Of a stretch of 64,000 nt of DNA, positions 13,001 through 26,024 are shown one piece after another. Origin of the DNA: Chimonanthus salicifolius (lineage: Eukaryota; Streptophyta; Magnoliopsida; Laurales; Calycanthaceae); the NCBI GenBank assembly GCA_013350335.1, contig CM023540.1, positions 24,469,175 through 24,533,174 of the forward strand. The letters run 5' to 3'. Numbering within the stretch: the first letter of the stretch is position 1; every line of letters begins with the position of its first letter. Below the pieces are notes generated by a model. That model ran no database searches and was not told the DNA's origin. It was given only the letters and a program-made list of their open reading frames with translations. The position numbers and the translations under genes are program-made.

Positions 13001-16000
13001 TTCAAACAAGGGAAGATTGAACAATTCCGACAAATTTTGGTTGAAGGGTCAAGCAATGGTATGCTTATTCCACCTACATATATAGACATTGTCTTTTCTA
13101 CGAAAGAGTATAGGAAGCTGCTGGTATCTATTGATATTTAGCCGTGTTCAATGGCTTATTGTAGTTTGCCATGACTATTATGTTCTGATTATGTATCATG
13201 TTTGTTGTGCAGAAATTGATGAATACTATGCTGATGTTAGATATGAACGGATAGCGATCCTCAATGCTTTAGGGGCTTATTATAGTTACCTTGGAAAGAT
13301 TGAGACAAAACAAAGAGAAAAGGATGAGCATTTTATTTTGGCAACACATTATTACAATAAAGCGTCAAGGATCGACATGCATGAACCCTCTACATGGGTT
13401 GGGAAAGGTTAATTCCAATTTCTTATTTTTATTCTCTTTCACAATTTAATAATAGTCTGTTCACAAAATCATTTCCGAAACCCCCTTAAGACCTTTTTCT
13501 ACCTCTCTCTCTTTCTTTCTCCTCCCACCTTCCATCCTTGTTATGGTGCCGCAAAGACTACATACACTTCCACCTTCTTCACAAGTTATGTTCTGTGAAT
13601 TTTCTAGTAGCCTGTGTTAGTATGGGTATGCTCATCACAATAAGACGCCAATATAGTTGTTGGATTCAGCAAATACCCAAGCAGATTTTGCATGGTACTT
13701 AATTTTTTTTTTTTGAATGGTGATTAAATTAATAGAAAAGAAGGCAGCAGAGGTGCAAAAATAGAAATGGTACTTAATTATTTTAAGTAGATGCATTTTT
13801 ACTATAATAACTTGCACATATAACACTAAGTAGAATTGCATACAAATATTACATTGATCAGTCAATAACAATTCCAGATTCTAACTAACATTTCAAAAGA
13901 AAATATAACAATATTTTGAACTGCTGAATAATATTTAAGTAATTTAGTACCCAATTGCATTGCAATGTCTGAAGCGTGACCTGGGTTGACGTGTCAACAC
14001 ATGATATTTTGATTGTTTTGAAGAATTCACATGAAGAATTCACATAATTATCATGACCATCAACTTATATATTGTTATACAGGTCAGCTTTTACTGGCAA
14101 AGGGTGACTTGGAACAAGCATCTGCCGCATTTAAGATTATATTGGATGGAGATCGTGATAATGTTCCTGCTCTTCTTGGTCAGGTACCTGTTAGATTCTT
14201 TCTTTTTTTTCTAAATTGCCTCATTGTTGGTCATGTTTTCATATAATATTGTCATAATGAATTTTAAATTTTGATGACGCCTTTTTAAATTCTGCAAAGA
14301 CTCATTTTTACATGTCAGTAACTGTGCTTTCAAGCTAAAAGGCTTTCAAAGATGTAATTATATTTTTTACAAGTTGTGATTGAGGTATTTATCAAAAGGG
14401 GAAAAAGAGTTGTGATCGAGGCACTCATTTTTTTGACAAAGTAAGGCGCTTCTTGTACCTTCTCAACATTTAAAATGCCTTGAATAGCGACATGTGTGGA
14501 AAAGACAAAGGGGGTGCTTCGTTCAGTTGAAAAAAAGAGAGTAGGGCCTCAATAGCAACCTAACTTTGATGGTAATACATGTTGAAGGCTCTTTCTCACA
14601 AGTTAGAGTGGTAGATAAATTCTTGTGAGTTTCTTGATTATAATATTCTTTGGATTTCACTGCAAATAAATATGAGATTTTGTGGACACAGAATGAGAAG
14701 GGAAAAAGTGCATTAGTGCTCAAAAGTGTAAGGAGTAAATATGAATTATAAGATATATTCAACAAGTTTGCTCATGATACTTTTCCATAGATATTTTTTT
14801 AATGAAATTGCCAATTGGTTAGTTTTATTAATGTAGAAAAAAAAAAAATACAGCCAATAGGAAATAATACCTACCACAAGGCATATAAGCTAATAAAAAA
14901 CCTAAATCTGATATGGAAACTAAAACACAAATACACAAATTTGGAAATGGGAATAGAGTCTTCTATAAATTCTTGAATTTTTGTGGATAGTAGTAAAATA
15001 TCTTCAGCTTGTTGTTAATACTTGGTATTATGGCTTGGGTGATAAAAGTTTGCCTTCGTCTAAAAGGATGATTTTATAAAACAATTATTAGATCTGCAAT
15101 GCTATACAGAGTTGAGTGTTGAGCGATGAAAAAAAGACAAATAAACAAAGTTAGGATAACGAAGACACGAATGTTGCGTTGGATGAGTGGTATAACCCTA
15201 AAGGATAGAGTTAGAAACGATTACATTAGGGATAGTTTGAAGATAGTTTCGATAAATGACAATTGAGAGAGTCGTTTGAGTGGTTTGGTCATGTTAGTAG
15301 ACTACCAAACAAAACCCTAGTGCATAGAGTTGAGAGGCTACAAATAGAAGGCACTAAGAGGAGAGGGCGACCTTTGAAAACATGGAGTGAAGGAATAAAC
15401 AAAGACATGTTAAATTGTAGAGTGATTGACGGTATGGTTTATGATAGGGTCAATTGGAAAAGAATGACTCATAAAGCCAACCCCAGATAAATGAAATATT
15501 GTCCGATGATGATGAAGCTCACTAGTTATAATATTTTTCACTATAACGAATGTAGAATACAATATCCTACAAACTATTTGGTGCCAATTTCTTTAGTATC
15601 TTGTAATTTGGGTGCCAGTATAGGAGGCTTATACAAGTATCAAGGTACCATGGACATGAACGATCTCTCGCGTAACCCCTTCCCTAGTGAGAGGATATGC
15701 AACAAAAATGACCTCTCTAGGAAGTAGGAAGATGCTATGTTTCTCAAAAATGTACACAAATATCTTTTTACATGTATTGATCTTGTTTAAACCAGAGGGT
15801 AAAGGGGTATGTAATGATTAATATTTTGAAATTTAACTATTGTTAACATTTGGTGATATTTTGATGATTTATAATTCAAATTCTTTCTATTCAACCATTT
15901 GGGGATGACTAAACCATATCTATTAGGGATCCCATACCCACTCCATGCTATTTTGTGCTCCACAACTATTGGTTGTCATAGGGACATGCAAGAAGAAAAT

Positions 16001-19000
16001 TAGGCTGTGGAAACCATGCTTTCATTTATCTTTTGGAAGAAAAGAATGCTGCATAGATTTTCTTTGAGAGAGAAAAGGCCTAGATGTCACACTCCGGATG
16101 TCTCCTTCCATGATCTTTTGATTGAAAGTCTCCTCCTGTAATTAGAAGCAATAGTTAGTTGATTTAAGTATTTTCCTTTCCTTCAGAGTCCTAGATTTAG
16201 CTTCTTTCATTCATCTTGTCAGGCCAGAAAAGAGCGCAATAATAGCAACTTCCCCCAATTCAAATGACTTTGAACTCATGCTTTTGATTAGGAGTGTGTT
16301 TTACCCTAGAAGGTGGAAAACCAAGCTGATTTAGTTCTTGGACTCCCCTTAAGAGTCTAAGAAAATGAATTAACAAATATCCACAAGTTTTCCTAAGAAG
16401 GCCTCTACGGAATTGCATTTTGAGGTGTAGTGGTTTAGCTTCTACGTTCTTGTAGTTTGGGTAACTTTATTTGGAGTAGGTTCCTTTGCATAATAGACCA
16501 GTCAAAAATCTGAAGGGGATTGGACATGCTTTTCCTTTACCCATGTGTTTTGTCGAAGTAATTAGTGATCAAATACACCATTTTAAAAACTCAATTAAAA
16601 CTAAGCTTTTAAGTTTCTCGTCGTATTGTTTTATTGTTTTCCCAACGAAGTTTGTGATTCGTAAACATAAGAAAGCCATTCTTTCTTTCTTCTTCTTCCA
16701 AGTGCTGTAGACTCAAATACTCCATTTGCTGCAGGCTTGTGTTCAATTTAACCGGGGGCGCTACTTAGAGTCTTTGGAGTTATATAAGGTTCAATTAATT
16801 CTCTCTTACAATGATCTTTCCATATGGCTGTACTTTATTGCAAATTATTGTCTCCATAGTTTTTACCCAGCTACTAATTATCACATCTGCGCTTATCATC
16901 TCTTATCTGAAAGTTGGATGATTCATCTAACTTAACTTTGGTTTCCAGAGGGCCTTGCAAGTGTTTCCCAGTTGTCCTGCAGCTGTAAGGCTTGGTATAG
17001 GTCTTTGTCGCTACAAACTGGGTCAGTTTGAAAAAGCACAACAAGCCTTTCATCGTGTTTTGCAGGCATGTAGATTGTTTATCAGATTTACAGTGTATAA
17101 CAATTAGTTGTATTCTATATAGAAATATACTATATAGAATCAAAATTTCTTATTGATGTCATTTCACTTCAAAATTTAATGAACTGCAGTTAGACCCAGA
17201 AAATGTTGAGGCTCTTGTGGCACTTGGAGTCATTGATCTGCAAACAAATGAAGGTGTGCTTCGTGATTCTCTTCATTAGTACAATCTTGTGTGGTGTCTG
17301 TCCATGTAGCTGAGTGTGCTATATCTGCATGAAAATTTTGGCTGTTTTATTGCTCTGGGTGACATTTTTATTGGTTTTATTCAGCTGATGGAATTCAAAA
17401 AGGAATGGAGAAGATGCAGAGAGCTTTTGAGATATATCCCTATTGTGCGATGGCATTAAATTATTTAGCAAATCACTTTTTTTTCACTGGTCAACACTTT
17501 TTGGTTGAGCAATTAACAGAGACTGCACTTGCTGTAAGTGATCATGGTCTGCTGAAGTCACATTCATACTATAATTTGGCCAGATCTTACCATAGCAAGG
17601 TTGGTGAATGTCAACTTTTCAAACTGTTGGATTCTATTCCTTGGTTCTTCTATTGAGGTTGATGTTCTTACTGTCTCTGAAACCATAATTGTAGGGTGAC
17701 TATGAAAAAGCTGGACTCTACTATATGGCATCTGTAAAGGAAAGCAACAGGCCCCAAGATTTTGTGTTGCCTTACTATGGTCAGTGGACATGCTAATTCT
17801 CTGCATCTCTATATTTCTTCGTGCATCGTGAGTCACCATGTTTCGTCGTGACTTGAAGTTGCAACCTAGTGGTTGCAAGTAAAAACGCCATTGAACTTTC
17901 CATGGCATGCTACAATTGTAGTTGCATTTTATGACTAGATTGTACTCTCAATTATACTCTCTCTCTCTCTTCTTTTTTTAGCGGTAACAAAATGAAATAT
18001 ATTAATATGAAAATAATCAATTACATCAACTAAAAAGGGTCTAGGAGTATCAGACCAAAAGAGCAAAAATAAACCGAGCTACAATCTTATTACACTGAAT
18101 ACATGAAAAAGAAAATACAATCCACTGCATCTAAGTGAACCCTATTGGCTCATCGAAGGAATACTCATGATACTTAATTGTTGACTTGTTTTTGGTGAAG
18201 AAATCGGACACACCATTTGTTGCGCGACTGACATGGGCGAAAGCAATGTCGAGGCCTAAGAGAGAGCTCTAATCTCCCTAACTGTGGTAATCAATTTCCA
18301 TGGGGGTCGCTTTAGCCCCTTAGCCCATTTAATTGGATTTGCCGAATCTCCCTCTATCACTAGTGACACATCCCCATAGTCTGACCATAGGGTCAAAGCT
18401 TTCTTGATATTGAGAAGTTCCGCTTCATTTGAATCCCAATCCTCATAGACTCTGTGAAAAACAAAGTTGTAACCCATTATGATTCCTAAGGACACCGCCC
18501 ATCACTGTTGGACCTGGTTTTTCTCTAGCAGCCCCGTCTACGTTGAATTTCATGACACCTTGATTCGGAGGTCCCAGAGGAACTGGAAGTCTCGCTCTCC
18601 TACCAACCTCACTCATACAACCATCCCATGACGTAAAGAAGTCGACCGGTTTTAACCCCTTGAACTCCTTACCTGATAGAAGCCACACACATAGCCCCCA
18701 CTTTGTCATTTGGAAAAGTTCGTTAACCTCAATCGATTTTACTCTCTCTCACACTCAGTATAAGTTAGGGTGTGTTTGGCAGATGATATATTTTGATATT
18801 GGAGATTATGAATTTATGAGATTAGGAGAAAATTTAGGGTGGGTGTGACAATGTTTAGATTTTGATAGTGTCAGATTTAAATATTGTAAGATTAAAATCT
18901 TCAATATAAAAATCTCATTAGAATAGAACCTTGCTGTTTGGTAGTTTTAAATTTTAAACAGATTAAAATATCATTATTTATAGTGCTTGAAGATCATGTC

Positions 19001-21244
19001 AAAAACAAATCATATTATTTGATAATTTCTAGTTATTGTTTAAATCTGAAAGTGGAAATGCAATTCTCTTGTTTTAATTTGGTAGATACGAACAGAAAAT
19101 GACTCAGTATTGTCGATGTCACTGTTTATTTATTTATTTTTTGAGAGGTAACAAGATATATTTCATTGATAAAGAGAAGAATTATGATGTCACTGTTTAT
19201 TGTCATCCCTAATTCCAAAATTATAAAATTTACTCATTTTGAGCTATTTTCTAGTGGCTTTTCTTTATTATGGTTTCCTCTTACTCAGTTGGTCTGTTCT
19301 GTACTGTTCTTTGGATTCATGTGGAGCAGGGCTGGGACAAGTCCAACTGAAGTTGGGAGATTTTAGAAGTTCTCTTTCAAACTTTGAAAAGGTTTTGGAA
19401 GTTTACCCCGAAAACTGTGAAAGTTTGAAGGTAAGAGATATTACTCTCTAGGATTTTATTTGTGTTTTGAGTCTTTGCTGTTTGAACTTTCTACTTCATC
19501 ATCTCAATATTTTTCTCCTTGTCCTTGGCAAAGGCTGTTGGGCACATATATGTCCAGCTTGGCCAGACAGAGAAAGCTTTAGAGACTCTCCGTAAAGCTA
19601 CGAGAATCGACCCACGGGATGCACAGGTGCTTTTGTGTTTTATTGCTGCAGTTTAATTTTTATTTTATTTTATGGTGTTTTCATTTTTGAGATGGCAGTG
19701 AATATATTATTTCTGATGAGCCAATAGTCATCAAAGCTTGTCAGTACTTGCCACCATTTGGCATCTTGAGTTGATGCTACATGACAAGAGCTCCTACCAC
19801 AATTTGTAACTGTTTATTTTGCAACCTTAAAATGTTATGGATTTGAATCATATTACCTTTTGGAAGAACACAGGGTCCTACTACCTGCAATATGAATGTG
19901 TTTGCTACAATCTTTGTGTGTCGAGCATTACTAAATCATGATAATGGATTTGATTCTTTTGGGACCATATTTTCATTTGTTAATACCATGTTAGTGAGTG
20001 ATATTTTTGAGTACTTATTCGATCTTAGTTAACCCCCATATATTTAAGGAAATAATGAATCCTTGTGCTGGCACATACCAATGGAGATTGGTGCTAAAAG
20101 TTATAGGTTAATTCAGCATTAGTGCTACATGAAACTATTTTCAAAATAAGAATGACCTCAAGGGGTGCTGTCTGTAAGTGGAATTGTTGAACTTTTTGAA
20201 TCAATAAATTGGTGTTTGCATGTATTCATTCTCTGCTTTGTTTGCAGTTTCTGAACTTTGAAGTTCATATTATTCATGTCGCAATTTTTTGCATCATGAC
20301 CTGATCAACTAGCTAAAGGATCAATTTAGTAGCTATAAATTGATGAAACAATGTGATAAATGAATCTTATGTATGATCCAATCCAAAACGTGGACATCTT
20401 TTAAAGCAGTTTTTACCTTCATTTATAATTTAATTTTGAAACTTACTATTTCTCCTCAATACAATGTTTTTACTGTCTTGTTGTATTGTTATGGGTTATT
20501 TCTTGGGTACTTCTTTACTATGGAATTAAAATGAACGCTGTTATTCTAGTTCTATTCCCCCCTGAATTTTGAGATTCATTTTTGCAACCAATATGTATAC
20601 ACTATTGGCCATTATTGATGCTAAATATAGTTGCTTCTTGGGGTGGCTTCCACATTTCTCCGGTCAACTGATCAAGATTGTTTGCAGGCATTTCTGGAGC
20701 TTGGTGAATTGTTGATATCTTCAGATACAGGTACTGCACTGGAGGCCTTCAGAACTGTAAGTGCCTTTATCCACGTCCCTTTTTCTAATAAAGAAGAAAA
20801 GATAAAGAAATTATATTCAGAGAGGAAATGGAGAATACAAAGGAGGGAACTGTATTGAGGAAATACTCAACACTTTGAGGGAAGGAAGAGTGAGTGAAAA
20901 CTAAAAAGCTACATGGAGGATAGGGAAGCTCCCTTTCTTGTTTGCTAACTGGCCTCTATATTTGGTGAATGGAGATTATGAGAAATAGAGAACTGATGAT
21001 CCATAACAAATCCCTAATAATTCCTTCAATGTAATCTGAGAACTGCCAAGGATGGTCATTTCAATGTGGTATTTGAATCACCTTCCGAATTAACAGTATA
21101 TAAACCATGTCTGATGTTATCCTACCACGGTGGTTAAAGTTTGTGTGGAAGTGACTTCCAAGAGTTCTTATGGACTAGGTGACCAATATGATGTTTGTGT
21201 CTGTTTATAACATTAATTAATATCTTAATCTTGATTTTCTTTGG

Positions 21245-21340
<96 letters not shown>

Positions 21341-22343
21341 TGTTGCAGTATTTCAGTTTGCAGTTTCTCTTGGAAAAGAGCATACTACTATATTTTTTGT
21401 GATACAAAAACCGTTTGAAATGCTTACCACTATATTTTTTGTGATACAAAAACCGTTTGACATGCTTTCTTCTAAATAATCTGCTGGATGGAAAAAATAG
21501 TTGTTGTCGTTTCAACTTAAGATGGTAGGCGCTACTGTTTTAACTCATCAGCAGCAAAAATTATATTTCCATTTCCAATAAGCATATACCAGAAGACGAG
21601 CCATTTACCTTCATGTTCCTACATGTATAACATCGGTTGCTCCCCGACCCACAAAAAAAAATCTTTTACTTGCTTCATATACAGATAACGCTCACACTAT
21701 TATGCTGTGGTTTGTTAACTTTAAAATACAATACACTTATTCAAATCAAGATTTCAAACAGAATGGATCCAAACTAATCAACTTTGACCTGACAGGCACG
21801 TGCTCTTCTCAAAAAGGGTGGGGAAGAAGTATCTATAGAACTGCTCAACAATATTGGTGTTCTTCATTTTGAAAGGGGTGAATTTGAGGTTTGCAATCTT
21901 TTAGAAACTCCAGAATTAAAATTTATTATATTTGATGACATCTATTACCATGTGAATCCATTATTTCTCGCTACACTTCCATTCATTCTGGTTGATAGCA
22001 TTTCCATTTGGTTGATTTTGAGTATTTGTTTTATTTGATAAGGTTACAATTATCTTTAAATTATGCTTTTTGACAGTTGGCCGAGCAGACTTTCAAGGAG
22101 GCATTGGGTGATGGATTATGGCTTTATATTATGGATGGCAGAATACGCAATTCCCGCATGGACTCTGCTGCCTCCACCATTCAGTACAGAGACATGCAAT
22201 TATTCCATCAACTAGAAGAAGAAGGTTTTTCTATGGAACTACCCTGGGACAAAGTCACAACACTTTTTAATCATGCCAGATTACTTGAGCAATTGCATGA
22301 CACAGAAAAAGCAAGTATTTTATACCAACTTATATTGTTTAAG

Positions 22344-22382
<39 letters not shown>

Positions 22383-25300
22383 AAAAAATGTTTTTAACCT
22401 TGTTGCAAATATGACTTGGCTGTGGATCAAATGTGAGACACTGATGCACTCCTGTACAATGCAATTACATTGTCAATCAAGTTTTTTACTCTATATATAA
22501 ACTCACATTAGAACTAGTGATAGCAGTGGTAATAATTGATGGATATGAGGATATAACTATAATATTTTGGCGTCTATACATGAGTTTTTATGTATAAAGT
22601 TAGTCTTCTACTGTACACTCCATGAGGGTTCCATATGTGACTTGAACCTGTAGCCTTTTGGTTTAAGGTTGCCACACTGAGACTTTCCAATTGTTCCATG
22701 GGCTCATCATGTTAGTAGTAAGAGTACTGTAAAAATTATTTCTATAATTAACTTATCTGTATGAATATATCAGCATGTTTTATTTTTTTGAAACGGTAAC
22801 TTCATTAAAAGGCACAAGATGCGCCAAGAAAGTACAGAGGAAAGAGAAGGATTTCCACAGAACAAAAACAGGCAAGTCTCACAGAGAAAAGAAGAAAGTA
22901 GAAAAAGAAAACACAACAAAACTACATTACAACAAACCAATACACTCCTTTCAGGCTCTGGATATGTAACTCATTAATGGTTTGAGGCTGAAGTGGCACA
23001 CTTTGCTTTGACTCCATCAGCATATTAGCCTCTGAATGATAATACCTAGCCCTAGATGGACAAGAACATGCTTATCTTGTCCCAAGTTCCATAATACTAA
23101 TTTATGGAGAACACTCCTGATATTTTAAACAGTTGGATAATTTAGTTAAATTTTCATGAAATCCTTGGTGGTGTCTTAATGTACGTTAACACTGTTAGGG
23201 ATGGATGTGGAGAACTCTTCTTTTGTCTGTGCGAGAGAGTTGAGGGGGGCTTCTTTCTTTGTAGGGGGTTTTCTGCAATTTTGAGGGTCACGTCCCTGCC
23301 TGCTCTTTGTTTTGCTCATGGAAATTGGACTAATTCCTACAAGTAGGATCCTGGCAGCAGCACGGCATTGTCTTTTTCTCTTTTCTGCTGGTTTGTATAG
23401 TTTATTAGAAGTTGACAATTTTAAATGGCTGGAAATTTTAGTATGTTGATTATCTTGGTATTCCTTCATTCACTATACAAGCCTAGGTAAGGGGGAGAGT
23501 TGTGTCATACTGAATATTAATTAGCTACTGAAAAAACTCTGTCCCGTAGTTCTCTCAAAAAATAGAATAAAACAAAATAGGATCGTTATCAGCCATCAAA
23601 AGATCTGCCTTAACATGTATAGTAGTTTCACTTCAAGAGAAGACTAATACTGTCATGGACTTGGCCCCAAAATGGAGATTAGGGGAGAACCAAACTAGGT
23701 TGACCATAGATTCATAGGGTAAGGCGTCGGTGTTATTGATGATATAACAATAATGTGTAGCATGGTGTATCATCATTTCTGAAGTTGTTTATATGTTTGT
23801 TTATTTTTATTGCAGTATCCAGATTATTTAGATGCTTATCTAAGGCTTGCTGCAATTGCCAAAGCTCGCAATAACATTCAACTAAGCATAGAATTGGTGG
23901 GTTCCTCCCCCCACCTTAAAGTTCTAACTCCCACTCTCATATTCATTTTATGTTATTTCTGTAAGATAATGACCAAAAGTTTTTCTTCTCATAGATAGGA
24001 GATGCTCTTAAGACAAATGACAAGTGTCCAAATGCTCTTTCTATGCTCGGAAGTTTGGAGCTTAAGAGTGATGACTGGGTTAAGGCAAAGGATACCTTGC
24101 GTGCTGCTAGAGATGCAACTGATGGAAAAGATTCTTATTCAACTCTTTCCCTGGTGTGTATATTGCATATAATTCATGATACATTTTCCTTCTAAATTAA
24201 CTTGGTCTATTTTCAAGTGTTGACTGGCATCTACATAAAAATGTTCCTTTTGTCCCTTACTGCTATAAGGGAACATCTGCCTTACATGCTTCTGTTTTGG
24301 GATTGCTTAGGGAAACTGGAACTACTTTGCAGCTGTTCGTTCTGAGAAAAAAGGTCCAAAATTGGAAGCCACTCATCTTGAGAAAGCAAAAGAACTCTAT
24401 ACCAAAGTATGATATACATCAACCTTTTTTGACATTACTTTTTTTTTATATATATATAGATTTCCTGAATGATAACTCTGTTAACAGAAACAAAAATAAT
24501 TAGCAACCCAAAAACAATTAATAGGAATGGTATTTTCCTACTAATTTGTCATTTGAATTCATCTTTCAAAAAAAAATTAAAAGTGAAAATTCCCAAAATC
24601 CAAAAACAAATAGTATAAATTGAAAAATGAATTCAAATGACAGATGCATGCCATTTGTGCTTATACTGTTATCAGTCTAGGTTTAAGTTATTGAAAAAAT
24701 CATTAATTTTTTTTTTTTAAAAAAAGAAAAAAGTCCTTAAACTCAAGAATAGATAGCCCCAAAAAATCTTATAGATTTGAGCAAAGGACACTTTCTAGAT
24801 CCCAGGCCCAACCCATTAATAAGGAGGGCTTTATTGGAGTGAGTTTTAAAAATATTAAACATGAGAACAAAGGAAATAGGACAAATGAGAATTTTTTTTA
24901 ACAAAACTCACAACATGGGGCAAATTTAGCTCCATTGTTGGTTTTTGATGTTTACCATCCATTTTTAAGCAAAGCCATGCATTTTTTATAGAAAATCTTT
25001 AGAACCCCTTAAAGGTAGGGAACATAAACCTGAATGCCTACAGTAGCTTCACAACTGATTTTTGATCCCCAAAACACTTAAGAACTGCTTCACTCTTTGC
25101 TGTCTCACTTAGAAATTATAGAACAAAATTTGTGAGAAAAAGGTTATGCACATATGACCTTTAGTCTGTGTTGTGTTTGATTCATCTTATGCATCATGAG
25201 TGTTTGTTTGAGTATTGGCTGATACTGTCGCCAATACCTTACTGATAATGTGTGATGTTTTAAAGAAATAAATATAGTTAAGCGGTTCTGGGCTTGTATT

Positions 25301-25976
25301 GGCCACCACTTCCAAATGGGATCCATCTGGTCCCCAATTATACTCCTCATCCCCTCATATACACATGATTGGATCCTTACCAATTTAACCTCATTTTAAG
25401 TATTACACTCACCTTTGAATTAAACTCAAGCACTATGACACCATTATACCATTCCTCCTCAAACACCTCTACCCAATGAATTTGATCCTTACCCAGTTTG
25501 ATCCATTCTGAGTTGCAATCACTGAATTAAACTCAAGCCCTATGAGACATCATGCTTTGATACACAACTAGGTAGACACATCTATTGCTTGATTTATTGC
25601 CCCATTGAAAAATAAAATGTAGTTCAACTAGAGTTGTACCATTCTTTTCTAAAACGCCCTTACTGAACAGGTTTTAGTTCAACATCCTGGGAATTTGTAT
25701 GCCGCCAATGGTGCTGGAGTTGTCTTAGCAGAAAAAGGTCACTTTGATGTTTCAAAGGATATATTTACACAGGTAGGCCAAATACTTCTACTTTGTTACT
25801 TTGGGGCATACTGTAATAAGGCTAGAAATCATGTTTATGTTTCACTAACTCTTCCAAAATGTAGGTCCAAGAGGCTGCTAGTGGAAGTGTATTTGTCCAG
25901 ATGCCTGATGTATGGATAAACTTGGCTCATGTCTACTTTGCCCAAGGTCATTTTGCTTTGGCTGTGAAAATGGCAA

Positions 25977-26024
<48 letters not shown>

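Noticed and set aside
17559..17908. 114-codon minus-strand ORF
   Set aside because: It overlaps CTR9 exons 8 and 9 in antisense and has no independent support.
21195..21515. ORFs made of alternating Ile-Tyr on both strands
   Set aside because: They are translations of the TA/GA microsatellite.
23176..23469. 97-codon minus-strand ORF in CTR9 intron 14
   Set aside because: It shows no known domain, sits near a LINE end and has no splice or homology support.
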